NCBI GenBank assembly: GCA_011390335.1
Contig: JAABSO010000009.1
Span: forward strand, 1 to 64,000
DNA: 64,000 nucleotides
Reading direction: 5' to 3'
From: Desulfotignum sp.
GTDB lineage: Bacteria > Desulfobacterota > Desulfobacteria > Desulfobacterales > Desulfobacteraceae
Both the position numbers and the translations under genes were made by a program. Shown here piece by piece: positions 7,277 through 15,496 of the stretch. How positions within the stretch are numbered: position 1 is the first letter of the stretch; every line of letters starts with the position of its first letter. The notes under the pieces were generated by a model. It ran no database searches, had not been told where the DNA came from, and saw nothing but the letters and a program-made list of their open reading frames with translations.

Positions 7277-8044
7277 TCAGGCAACCACCTGCTGCATAAC
7301 TTTTTCCATGAGGTTGTCCACCGCCACTACCGCAGGGGAGTCGTCAGACAACTCCAGCATGGACCGTCTGGCCATGTCGAATTCCAGCAGGTTATCGTCC
7401 TGGGGAATGGTGCACAGCAGCGGCACCCCGATCTGTGCCACCTCGTCTAAAAATGCCTGGTTCAGCTTCTCCGGGGCCCGGTTGACCACCAGGCATTTCT
7501 GCCGGACATCCAGCTTCAGGCCATTTAACATCTCATTGATGCGGCCCACAGCACGCAGCCCCCGCAGGGCGTAATCCGTAACCATGATCAGCATATCCAC
7601 TTTTCCGCTGGTGCGGCGGCTCAAATGCTCCATGCCGGCTTCATTGTCCACCAGCAGGTATTTGTAATTGCTTTCCAGTTCTTCGGAAAACCGGTTCAAA
7701 ATATTGTTGACCATGCAGTAGCAGCCCTGGCCTTCCTGCCGTCCCATGACCAGCAGGTCAAACTCTTTTTGTTCAATGAGTACCTGGTTCATGAGCATTT
7801 CCAGGTAAAGAACCTTGTCCATGCCCGAAGGCACACCCTGGGGATCTTTCATGAAATCTTCCCGGATGTCTCCTACGGTTTTTTCAATGGTCATGCCCAG
7901 GGTCTCTCCCAGATTGCTGTTGGGATCGGCATCAATGGCCAAAACCGGATCATTCAAATGCTTTGTAAGATATCTGACAACCAGCGCGGAAACAGTTGTT
8001 TTTCCAACCCCTCCTTTGCCGGCCATGGCGATTACACAACTCAT
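7277..8044 (-). CDS. cooC: CooC-type CO dehydrogenase maturation ATPase
   Basis: CooC/AcsF proteins are MinD/ParA-like ATPases that assist nickel insertion into carbon monoxide dehydrogenase or acetyl-CoA synthase. The deviant Walker A motif GKGGVGKTT starts near residue 8. The family-specific MGRQEGQGCYC segment contains the Cys-x-Cys pair that binds metal at the dimer interface, and VDNEAGMEHLSRR is the switch II region. ATG 8044 is chosen over GTG 8050 because AGGAG sits 6 bases upstream of the ATG and overlaps the GTG. It heads a leftward run with a methyltransferase and mqnP. No CODH structural gene is in the window, so its client lies elsewhere, but its presence implies a CODH or CODH/ACS system. 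Confidence 0.88.
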   Translation of the reverse strand: MSCVIAMAGKGGVGKTTVSALVVRYLTKHLNDPVLAIDADPNSNLGETLGMTIEKTVGDIREDFMKDPQGVPSGMDKVLYLEMLMNQVLIEQKEFDLLVMGRQEGQGCYCMVNNILNRFSEELESNYKYLLVDNEAGMEHLSRRTSGKVDMLIMVTDYALRGLRAVGRINEMLNGLKLDVRQKCLVVNRAPEKLNQAFLDEVAQIGVPLLCTIPQDDNLLEFDMARRSMLELSDDSPAVVAVDNLMEKVMQQVVA

Positions 8045-8165
8045 AGTCACTCCTGTATTCAGGTTGGTTTCATAACTGTATTAACATAACGCAATCTTCG
8101 AAAAAAGCAACACGTGGTGTGTAAAAACGCCCTTCAGGAAAACAGCAAAAAAAGAGGGAGGGGAA

Positions 8166-8729
8166 TTATTTTTTATTTTTCCGGTACCAGCCAGAGTCTC
8201 CATACAGCATGTCCAGACAATCCGGGCAGATACCGTGGGTAAAGCTCACCTGGGAGTGGGCTTCGATATACGCTTCCACCTGTTTCCAGAACCCCTTGTC
8301 ATCCCGGATCTTCTTGCACCGGGAACAGATGGGCAAAAGTCCCCTGAGTATCTTGACCTCCACATGGGTTTTCACCCGGGCCAGCAGTTCCGCAGAATTG
8401 AACGGCTTTGTCACGTAATCCACCCCGCCTGCTTCAAAGCCCTTGATCACATCCCGGGTATCGGTTTTGGCTGTCAGAAAAATGATGGGAATATGGCATG
8501 CGGCAAAATCAGCTTTGATCTTTTCACAGACGGCAAATCCGTCCATTTCCGGCATCATGATATCCAGCAGGATCAGGTCCGGATCATTTTTACGGATAAA
8601 ATTTAAGGCCTGCTGCCCGCTCTGGGCCATGGCCACTTCAAATCCATTGTCAGACAACAGTTTGCCTAAAAACTGCAGGTTCCGGGGGTTGTCATCCACT
8701 GCCAGTATCAGTCTTTTTTTCTCGGTCAT
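8166..8729 (-). CDS. Response regulator receiver protein with C-terminal Cys4 module
   Basis: Residues 1-125 are a receiver domain: acidic pair near D12-D13, phospho-acceptor in LILLDIMMP near residue 55, a Thr in FLTAKT and Lys in VTKPFN. There is no DNA-binding, GGDEF or HD output. A 55-residue module follows instead, beginning GLLPICSRCKKIRDDKGFW and containing CxxC and a second CPDC pair, which looks like a small zinc knuckle. The same module ends the haem sensor at 58642-60546. Its start overlaps the nitrilase stop (ATGA), so the two are translationally coupled. The module's function is not known to me; a protein-interaction role is a guess. Confidence 0.88.
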   Translation of the reverse strand: MTEKKRLILAVDDNPRNLQFLGKLLSDNGFEVAMAQSGQQALNFIRKNDPDLILLDIMMPEMDGFAVCEKIKADFAACHIPIIFLTAKTDTRDVIKGFEAGGVDYVTKPFNSAELLARVKTHVEVKILRGLLPICSRCKKIRDDKGFWKQVEAYIEAHSQVSFTHGICPDCLDMLYGDSGWYRKNKK

Positions 8730-9655
8730 GGCTGTTTTTCTCCGGAAGCATATAAAATACGTCCCAATTCACGGTGGGTAAAATAGGGGTCATCATTTTT
8801 CAAATAGGGGAGAACAATTTTTTTACGGCGCAGCATATCCTTTGAAATACTTCCCAGTACCGTATCTTCCTGGAATTTTTTGGCCGAATAGATGGCCTGG
8901 CCAAAGGGATTGATGATCTCACTGCCGCCCCAGAAATGGTAGGATTTTGCCACTTCCGGCAGCCGGAAAGCATCTGGAAAGCTGGTATCCCCATTATGGG
9001 AAACACCGCACCGGATCTGTTCAGGGCCTTCTTCTCCCACCCGGTTGACGCAGATATTGTAAATACCAAAAATTCTGGAATAAAACCGGTTAATAATTTC
9101 CCAGCTTTCAATATTGCTGAATTCATCCGACATGGAGCCTTCGGAAGAATTAAACAGGGTCAGAAAAATATCGGCTTTCTGCGCAATGCCCAGGTACGGT
9201 AAAGAAGGGTGCCATAGATCATTGCAGATAAACACAGCAATATTCAGCCCGAATAACCGGAACACCTTTATATGCTTTCCGGAAGCAAAAAATTTACGCT
9301 CTTCAAACACGCCGTAATTGGGAAGGTTCAGTTTCCGGTAAGCAAACAACAGTTTTCCGTCCACTGCCACCAGGGCGGAGTTGTAAAAATTCATGGACTG
9401 GGATTCTTCAATGAATCCCACTACCGCTGCCGTGCCTCTGGTGGCTGCTGCAATACGCCTGATCTCATAAGAATCCATCTGCAGGGCAGCCTTGTGATAA
9501 TTGAGCCCCACAAAATAACCGGTCAGGGCCAGTTCAGGAAAAACGATCAGGTCAGCGCCCTCTTCCCTGCACTTGTTGATCTTTTCAATGGTGCTTTCAA
9601 CATTGGCGGTAACATCCAACAACACCGGGTTTGTCTGACACATGGCAATTTTCAT
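8726..9655 (-). CDS. Carbon-nitrogen hydrolase (nitrilase superfamily)
   Basis: The nitrilase fold hydrolyses amides or nitriles through a Glu-Lys-Cys triad, seen here as E41 (FPELALTGY), K108 (YRKLNLPNYG) and C144 (FICNDLWHPS). The length, 309 aa, is typical for stand-alone amidases. The YGVFEE segment after the lysine resembles amidases and the NAD-synthetase glutaminase branch, but no synthetase domain is attached. AAGGA precedes ATG 9655. The gene overlaps the following receiver-Cys4 protein by 4 bases, an unusual pairing for a metabolic amidase. The substrate cannot be predicted. Confidence 0.88.
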   Translation of the reverse strand: MKIAMCQTNPVLLDVTANVESTIEKINKCREEGADLIVFPELALTGYFVGLNYHKAALQMDSYEIRRIAAATRGTAAVVGFIEESQSMNFYNSALVAVDGKLLFAYRKLNLPNYGVFEERKFFASGKHIKVFRLFGLNIAVFICNDLWHPSLPYLGIAQKADIFLTLFNSSEGSMSDEFSNIESWEIINRFYSRIFGIYNICVNRVGEEGPEQIRCGVSHNGDTSFPDAFRLPEVAKSYHFWGGSEIINPFGQAIYSAKKFQEDTVLGSISKDMLRRKKIVLPYLKNDDPYFTHRELGRILYASGEKQP

Positions 9656-9670
9656 GTCTTGCGTCCTTAA

Positions 9671-9699
9671 AGATCAGGCCCGGAACCCGGGCCTGATCT
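9671..9699 (-). terminator. Terminator-like hairpin after slyD
   Basis: AGATCAGGCCCGG (9671-9683) and CCGGGCCTGATCT (9687-9699) form a perfect 13-bp inverted repeat with a 3-base loop. On the minus strand it ends in ATCTTT, a short U-tract. It lies 37 bases beyond the slyD stop and just upstream of the nitrilase start, separating the two units. Confidence 0.65.
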
Positions 9700-9735
9700 G
9701 TGCTGATAGTAACGGTCTGTATCTTATGCCGGATA

Positions 9736-10236
9736 TCAGCAGCCGCTGCATCCGTTTTCACCTGATCCGCAGCCGCCGGCACCGCAGTCATGGGCTTCAG
9801 GTTCCAGTCCTGTTTCCCTGACGGTGATGTCAAAGGTAAGTGTTTCGCCGGCCAGCATATGGTTGATGTCCATTTTCACGGCTTCATCCGTGATTTCGGC
9901 CACTGTGGCCGGCACAGGTTTCCCCTGGGGGTCCTGCAGCTGGAGCACAATCCCTTCTGTCAAAGGGATTTCTTCAGGAATATGTTCCCTGGGAATATTT
10001 ACAATAGCATCTTCATGGCGGGGACCGTATCCCTCTTCCGGCGGAACCTCAACGGTTTTGGACTCTCCGGGTTTCATGCCCAGAACGGCATTGTCAAATC
10101 CCTGGATCAGCATGCCCGCCCCCACAGTAAATTTTAAGGGGGTTTTGCCTTCGGATGTGTCAAATATGGTACCGTCCTGTTTTTTCCCCGTATAATCCAC
10201 AGAAATGGTATCGCCTGCCTTGATGGTTTCAGTCAT
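9736..10236 (-). CDS. slyD: SlyD-type FKBP peptidyl-prolyl cis-trans isomerase
   Basis: SlyD combines proline isomerase and chaperone activity with nickel delivery to hydrogenase-type enzymes. Residues 1-70 and 120-150 form the FKBP domain, with the VDYTGKKQDGTIFDTSEG start. The inserted-in-flap domain lies between, and a Cys- and Gly-rich metal-binding tail ends the protein (HDCGAGGCGSG and a final CSGC). The length, 166 aa, is normal. It is a single gene with an AAAGGA site before ATG 10236 and a palindrome in its leader. Nickel handling would fit an organism carrying CooC; that link is inference. Confidence 0.9.
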   Translation of the reverse strand: MTETIKAGDTISVDYTGKKQDGTIFDTSEGKTPLKFTVGAGMLIQGFDNAVLGMKPGESKTVEVPPEEGYGPRHEDAIVNIPREHIPEEIPLTEGIVLQLQDPQGKPVPATVAEITDEAVKMDINHMLAGETLTFDITVRETGLEPEAHDCGAGGCGSGENGCSGC

Positions 10237-10253
10237 TTTAAAAAATCCTTTCA

Positions 10254-10270
10254 GGGCAAATTATTTGCCC
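10254..10270. promoter_or_regulatory. Palindrome in the slyD leader
   Basis: GGGCAAATTATTTGCCC has 7-bp arms around TTA. It ends 17 bases before the slyD start codon, next to the Shine-Dalgarno. It may be an operator or an RNA hairpin that controls access to the ribosome binding site. It has no U-tract, so it is a poor terminator candidate. Confidence 0.35.
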
Positions 10271-10414
10271 CGGTCGCCGGCCCTGGTCCTTTTTTTCAGC
10301 GCCGGTCATTCACAATATTTCCCTTACCGGGAAAAACGAACCCATCAGTAACATAAGTGCCAAATACCACTTGTCCAATATATTCCTTATTTTTTGTCCT
10401 TGTTTTCAAACCTT

Positions 10415-11992
10415 TCACACCGTGATGCGGTCCCCGAAGGCCGGGATGACCACATCATACCCTTTTTGTTTCAAATGCCCGGCAAAGGCGCTGCTCTGGG
10501 AGGCCTCACCGTGGACAATGGCGATTTTGCCTATATTCAGGTTGGATTCGGTGACAATCTTATCCAGTTCATGCTTGTCACCATGGGCACTGAATCCCCC
10601 GATGCTTTCCACCTTAGCGGCCAGAGGATAGCTTTTGCCTAAAATTTTAACTTCAGGAGGATCCTGGCCATTCTTGTTTTCAGCTGCCTGGACCCCCAGT
10701 TCCTGGATACGGCGGCCCAGGGTATGCTCGGCCATAAATCCCACTATCAGGATGGTATTTTTGGGGTTGTGTATCTTATAGCGCAGATGGTGCAGGATTC
10801 GGCCTGCCTCACACATGCCTGAAGCGGAAATCACCACATGGGGGGTTTCATCCCTGGTCAATGCCATGGACTCCTCAACGCTTTGCACAAACTTTATCTT
10901 GTCAAAATAAAAGGGATTCAGGCCTTTTTCAAGAAAAACAGCATGGGTTTCCTTGTCATAGGTCTCCGGGTGTTCCCCGAACACCCGGGTAATGTTGGAT
11001 GCCAGAGGACTGTCCACATAGATGGGCTGGGCAGGCACCTCTTTGTTTTTGTACAACTCATGCAGCACATAGATAAGTTCCTGGGTCCGGCCGAAGGCAA
11101 AGGAGGGAATAATCAGGGAACCTCCCCTGTCATAGGTTTCCAGCAGTACTTTTTTCAAGCTTTTTCCCAGGTCTTTCACAGGGTCATGCTCCCGGTCGCC
11201 ATAGGTGCTTTCCATGATCATCAGGTCAATATCGCGGTCCTCTTCATCAAAAATCAGGGTGGGATCCTTGATAATGGGCTTGCCGAAACGTCCCACATCG
11301 CCGGTATAAAGAATTTTTTTTGTCCGGTCCCTGTCTGTGACCGTTATCAGGGAAAATGCAGATCCCAGGATGTGCCCGGCCACATAAAACTTCACCGTTG
11401 TGTTGTGGCCGATGGAAACCTGGTGGTTGAAAGGATATCCATCAATAAAGGAAAGGGCCTGCCGTGCCTGTTCCATGGTGTACAGAGGAACAATGGTTTC
11501 CAGGCCGTGCTGCCGGTGCAGACGGGCTATGGCATCCACATCCAGCTCGTGGGGATTTTTTTTCAGCAGGCGCTTGATACTGGATTGTTCCTTTCCGGAA
11601 AGCTGTTTGTTGCGTTTTTTTTGTTCTTCCTGAAATAAAAAGGACCGCAGGGATTTGTAATTCAGGTACTGGGCATCTGATTCCTGGATATGCCCGCTGT
11701 CCAGAAGCATGTAGTTCAAGGCATTCAAGGTGGGCCGGGTGGTGATGATCCTTCCGGAAAACCCGGACTGGGTCAGCAAGGGGATCCTTCCGGAATGGTC
11801 TATGTGGGCATGGGACAGGACCATGCTGGTAATCTTTGCCGGATCCACCGGAAACTGCCGGTTTTTTTCATCGCTTGTCTTTCGCCTGCCCTGAAACATC
11901 CCGCAGTCCATGAGTATCTGATCTTTTCCAGCATCCAGAAGGTGCATGGAGCCTGTGACCTCACCGGCTGCACCCAGAAATTGACATTCCAT
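10415..11992 (-). CDS. MBL-fold beta-CASP RNA-processing exonuclease family protein
   Basis: The metallo-beta-lactamase signature HAHIDHSGRIP lies near residue 62 and GHILGSAF near 205. The beta-CASP region follows (TGDVGRFGKPI, MESTYGDREH), and the C-terminal RMMBL-type segment has GGFSAHGD. This combination is found in RNase J-like and CPSF-73-like nucleases (YSH1 family), which cut or trim RNA in the cytoplasm. ATG 11992 with AGGTG close upstream is preferred to GTG 11998. It stands alone between slyD and the DUF4197 gene. It is distinct from canonical RNase J, so the exact substrate is open. Confidence 0.87.
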   Translation of the reverse strand: MECQFLGAAGEVTGSMHLLDAGKDQILMDCGMFQGRRKTSDEKNRQFPVDPAKITSMVLSHAHIDHSGRIPLLTQSGFSGRIITTRPTLNALNYMLLDSGHIQESDAQYLNYKSLRSFLFQEEQKKRNKQLSGKEQSSIKRLLKKNPHELDVDAIARLHRQHGLETIVPLYTMEQARQALSFIDGYPFNHQVSIGHNTTVKFYVAGHILGSAFSLITVTDRDRTKKILYTGDVGRFGKPIIKDPTLIFDEEDRDIDLMIMESTYGDREHDPVKDLGKSLKKVLLETYDRGGSLIIPSFAFGRTQELIYVLHELYKNKEVPAQPIYVDSPLASNITRVFGEHPETYDKETHAVFLEKGLNPFYFDKIKFVQSVEESMALTRDETPHVVISASGMCEAGRILHHLRYKIHNPKNTILIVGFMAEHTLGRRIQELGVQAAENKNGQDPPEVKILGKSYPLAAKVESIGGFSAHGDKHELDKIVTESNLNIGKIAIVHGEASQSSAFAGHLKQKGYDVVIPAFGDRITV

Positions 11993-12046
11993 ATTCACCT
12001 CATTAAATAATTGGTTCTTCGCTTCAGCTTCAGCAGGACATGGCCG

Positions 12047-12811
12047 TTATTGAAACACTTTTTTCAGCAGGTCTGTGGTGCGTTTCACCGGGTCCGCGCG
12101 AATGGCCGCCTCTTCTTTTGCCATATAATGGAAGATGCCGTCCATGCCCTTTTGGACCACATGATCGGTCAAATCCGCCTTCACATCCGGCACAAAAGGC
12201 AGTGTGGCATATTGTCCCATCATCTTGTCATAGGACCGCACCGCCCCCACCTGTGACAGGCTGTCATCCACCACAGGTGCCATGGCCTCGGCCAGGTCCG
12301 GGGACATTTTTTCCCTGAAATACCGGGTGGCGGCATCTTCGGATCCATTGAGAATGACCCTGGCATCTTCAAAGGTCATCTGGGAAATTGCGTTTACAAA
12401 CAGGTCCCGGGCCTTAGGCGTAGCTGCTTCCGCAGCCCGGTTGAGCTTCAGTTCCAGATCATCGGCAAAAGATCCCATGCCCACCTTGTCCAGGGCGTTT
12501 TTCACCGTGGCCAGTGTATCCGGCAGCGGGATGCGTATCTGCGGGTCTTTGTAAAACCCGCCTGCCTGTCCCAGCTGCTGTACCACATTGCCGGAACCGA
12601 CAGTCAGCGCTTCCTTGAGACCGGCTATAATATCTGCCATGGGAAGGGCGGTACCCGTGCCCGGGGCAGTCGGAGCAGTGGTCTTTTTTTCACCCATTCC
12701 AAGGGATTTCAGGGTATCCGTGCCTTTCTGCAACCAGGAGTTTGATGCCGCGGCAGGCATGGTTGTCACCAGCAAAGCCAGACACAAAAGTGTTACGCGA
12801 ACAGTTTTCAT
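12047..12811 (-). CDS. DUF4197 secreted protein
   Basis: The first 22 residues form a Sec signal peptide with an AAA-S type cleavage site. The mature part is the DUF4197 domain, with GLKEAL near residue 65, the GGFYKDPQIRIPLP segment, and the FVNAISQMTFEDARVIL and ATRYFREKM segments. The function of the family is unknown; location should be the periplasm or outer membrane. AAGGAGG sits before ATG 12811. The gene follows an AsmA-family gene by 25 bases, so both probably belong to one envelope-related unit. Confidence 0.88.
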   Translation of the reverse strand: MKTVRVTLLCLALLVTTMPAAASNSWLQKGTDTLKSLGMGEKKTTAPTAPGTGTALPMADIIAGLKEALTVGSGNVVQQLGQAGGFYKDPQIRIPLPDTLATVKNALDKVGMGSFADDLELKLNRAAEAATPKARDLFVNAISQMTFEDARVILNGSEDAATRYFREKMSPDLAEAMAPVVDDSLSQVGAVRSYDKMMGQYATLPFVPDVKADLTDHVVQKGMDGIFHYMAKEEAAIRADPVKRTTDLLKKVFQ

Positions 12812-12836
12812 GGTGCCTCCTTCTTGAAAAACAGCA

Positions 12837-14849
12837 TTAATTTTTCAGGCCGGGCATCAAATTTTTCAATACTTTTTTGCCTTCTTCTTCCAGGGATTTT
12901 GTATCCGGCAGTTCTTTGGTGTCAATCACCTCTTTGAGTTTGTCTGCATCCGGAATCCCGCTTCCCAGCATACCGGCCAGATCCGGACGGATTTTGGGCG
13001 ATGCAAACGGGCCTGTGACCAGCAGCGGCACCATGATGCCGGACCGGTCCTTGGTGTCTCCCTGGCCCTTGAGGGTACCCACAATTTTGGGTTCCACCCT
13101 GAAATCCAGCTCTTCTTTAACCAGAAACGCTTTGCCTGCAGCCGTAACCCGCAGCAACGGGGACATCATCCCGGCCTGGGTGACATGCAGAACCCCCTTA
13201 TCCACGGTATACGGCACTTTTAATTCTGCAAAATCCGTTCTGGGTTTTTTCTCCGGTTGCTTTCCCAGCCCCACTTTGGAGGCAGCATCCCGCACAATAC
13301 CGGCAATGTCTATGCCTTCAATGGCGCCATCGGTAAAGGTTATCTCTCCGCTGCCGGCAAGGGTCTTTTTGATGTTTTCCGGTGTATCACCTGTCATGTC
13401 CAGGGTTGTTGCAGCCTGTACCGTTCCGGTGATGATTTTTTTGGCTGCTGCGTCCTGGATCAGGGGGCCTGCCTGCACCCCTTTGACATCCAGGGTGATC
13501 CGGGTTTCGGGGAGGTCCTGACGCACATCCAGGCCCAAAGTTGCGGCCAGGCTTCCGTCATACAGATGCATGGACAAGGGATCCATGGTGATCCGGCCGT
13601 TTTTGGCCTGGACATGGGCCGCTATGTCAGAAAGCGACAGGTTGGCGGCCGTAAGATGGCCTATCTTGAGCTTTCCATCCAGCACAAGTTTCCGCAAAGG
13701 GGCATAATCCGGTTTTGCCTCTGCTGTTTTCGCCCCTGTTGTTTCTGCATCTTCTTTGCCGGATGTGCCGGCACTGGATGCTGTTTTTTTCTGTGCCGGC
13801 GGCGGCAGGTACCGGTCCAGATCAATCCGGTCCAGGACAAGGTCAAAGGCGATGTCCGGCTTTTCAAAGGCTTTGGCCCCTGCACTGAAATCAAGGGAGG
13901 AATCATCCAGGGTAAGGTGACCGTCTGAAAAAGAGACAGCGTCTGCATTCCCTGATATCTTTGTTTTCAGGGCTATTTTTTCAAATACCTTTGGGTCTGC
14001 GGTTTCCATGAAAAACGGCTGATCAAGCGCATCCATAAGCTTTCGCAAAGAAAACGGGGCCACTGCCAGGTCCATATCCACCTGCTGTTTGCCTGACGGG
14101 TCCTTCAGTGTTCCAGCCAGTTTCACATCCATAACCCCAAAGGCCTTTGCAGCCAGGTCAAACAATATATCCGACTTGCCCGGGGTTCTGCCCACAGGAC
14201 CTATGCTGCCGTCCAGGGCCAATGGTTTTCCATCCACCAAGGCTGACATGCTGAGCTTTATGGGATCTTCCAGGCTGATGTCTGTCAGGCTCACATTAAA
14301 ATCTGAAATCTGTTTTTCCACGCCGGCAGCCTTGTCCGTAAAAGAGACCAGCCCGTCCTTGATGGCAAAATTTGCCACCACCAGTGACTCAATGGGGAGT
14401 GCTGCATCCTTTTGGGCGGTCCCGGTTTGTTCTTTTTTTGCTCCCTGAGCACCCAGATTTTCCCAGTTGGCCAGACCGTCTTTGCGGCGCTCAAGGAAAA
14501 TTTGGGGGGTATCCACCACAAAGGTGCTGATTTCAACCTTCTTTGACAAAAGGGGCAGAACCTTGAGGTGCACCTCAAAGCTGCGGACCGTCACCATCTC
14601 TTTTGCCGCAAATCCCCGGGGACTGCCCAGCTGCAGATCAGACAGGCGGACCCCTACCCAGGGAAACACCGATATGTCCATGTCATCCCCCATGGAAAAC
14701 GGCCGGCCGGTCTGCTGGGATACAATTTCCTCCAGCCTGGGTTTATACTGCTGCACATCCACAAACATGGGAACCAGGATAATTGCCGCCACCACCAGAA
14801 CCGTCAGGACAACAGCAATCCCGATAAACCACTTGAGTATCCCCTTCAT
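12837..14849 (-). CDS. AsmA-family protein
   Basis: AsmA-like proteins are inner-membrane-anchored periplasmic proteins that form extended beta grooves and are implicated in phospholipid transport to the outer membrane. A single N-terminal transmembrane segment (about residues 7-29) is followed by the AsmA domain start ([20 protein letters not shown]) and long beta-rich repeats with alternating hydrophobic residues. A low-complexity Ala-, Thr- and Ser-rich linker lies near residues 355-375. The AsmA C-terminal domain has the [19 protein letters not shown] motif. The length, 670 aa, is normal. ATG 14849 overlaps the tpx stop by four bases, which couples it to tpx. Confidence 0.88.
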   Translation of the reverse strand: MKGILKWFIGIAVVLTVLVVAAIILVPMFVDVQQYKPRLEEIVSQQTGRPFSMGDDMDISVFPWVGVRLSDLQLGSPRGFAAKEMVTVRSFEVHLKVLPLLSKKVEISTFVVDTPQIFLERRKDGLANWENLGAQGAKKEQTGTAQKDAALPIESLVVANFAIKDGLVSFTDKAAGVEKQISDFNVSLTDISLEDPIKLSMSALVDGKPLALDGSIGPVGRTPGKSDILFDLAAKAFGVMDVKLAGTLKDPSGKQQVDMDLAVAPFSLRKLMDALDQPFFMETADPKVFEKIALKTKISGNADAVSFSDGHLTLDDSSLDFSAGAKAFEKPDIAFDLVLDRIDLDRYLPPPAQKKTASSAGTSGKEDAETTGAKTAEAKPDYAPLRKLVLDGKLKIGHLTAANLSLSDIAAHVQAKNGRITMDPLSMHLYDGSLAATLGLDVRQDLPETRITLDVKGVQAGPLIQDAAAKKIITGTVQAATTLDMTGDTPENIKKTLAGSGEITFTDGAIEGIDIAGIVRDAASKVGLGKQPEKKPRTDFAELKVPYTVDKGVLHVTQAGMMSPLLRVTAAGKAFLVKEELDFRVEPKIVGTLKGQGDTKDRSGIMVPLLVTGPFASPKIRPDLAGMLGSGIPDADKLKEVIDTKELPDTKSLEEEGKKVLKNLMPGLKN

Positions 14850-15343
14850 AAGACCGCCAGGGCTGCTTCATAATCCGGTTCATTTTTAATGTCATCCACC
14901 AGCTCGGCATGCAGCACCATGTTGTTCTCATCCAGAACAATCACTGCTCTGGCCGTAAGCCCCTGGAGGGGGCCGTCGGTGATGAGCACGCCGACTCCCC
15001 TGGCAAATCCCTGGTCCCGGAAAAGGGAGCCTGATACGACATTGTCAATACCTTCAGCCCCGCAAAAGCGTTTGAGGGCAAAGGGCAGATCCTGGGACAG
15101 ACAAATCACCTGGGTGTTTACCAGGCCTGCTGCTTTTTCATTAAATTTTCTCACCGATGTGGCGCACACATCGGTGTCAATGCTGGGAAAAATATTTAAC
15201 ACCTTGCGTTTCTTTTCAAAGCTGGCAAGGCTGATTTCAGAAAGATCCTGATTGACAGCTGTGAAATCAGGTACTGCAACCCCTTTTACCGGAAATTCGC
15301 CTGCCAGGGAAACCGGATTTCCCCCAAGTTTGGTAGATGCCAT
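14846..15343 (-). CDS. tpx: Thiol peroxidase Tpx
   Basis: An atypical two-cysteine peroxiredoxin that reduces H2O2 and alkyl hydroperoxides using thioredoxin. The peroxidatic cysteine is C60 in [10 protein letters not shown], and the resolving cysteine is C94 in LKRFCG, with the spacing expected for Tpx. The start at ATG 15343, with AAGGAG 7 bases upstream, gives 165 residues and begins right at the conserved N-terminus; an earlier ATG at 15400 would add residues not found in the family. It is coupled to the AsmA gene by a 4-base overlap. It belongs with the catalase and rubrerythrin-type genes of this window as oxygen and peroxide defence. Confidence 0.92.
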   Translation of the reverse strand: MASTKLGGNPVSLAGEFPVKGVAVPDFTAVNQDLSEISLASFEKKRKVLNIFPSIDTDVCATSVRKFNEKAAGLVNTQVICLSQDLPFALKRFCGAEGIDNVVSGSLFRDQGFARGVGVLITDGPLQGLTARAVIVLDENNMVLHAELVDDIKNEPDYEAALAVL

Positions 15344-15496
15344 GATGATTCTCCTTGATTTTTGTGTAGTTATTACAGGTGGGAATCCACAGGAATCCAC
15401 CTGTTTTTCTTACATCGCACTTTCAATCATAGTAATATCATCCTGGATTTTTTCAACGGTACATCTGTTTTTTTATGCTGATGTCCCCCTGTTTTT

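Noticed and set aside
12837-14849. Rightward open frames of over 200 codons opposite the AsmA gene
   Set aside because: Antisense shadows in a GC-rich gene; the leftward frame has the AsmA fold and a signal anchor.
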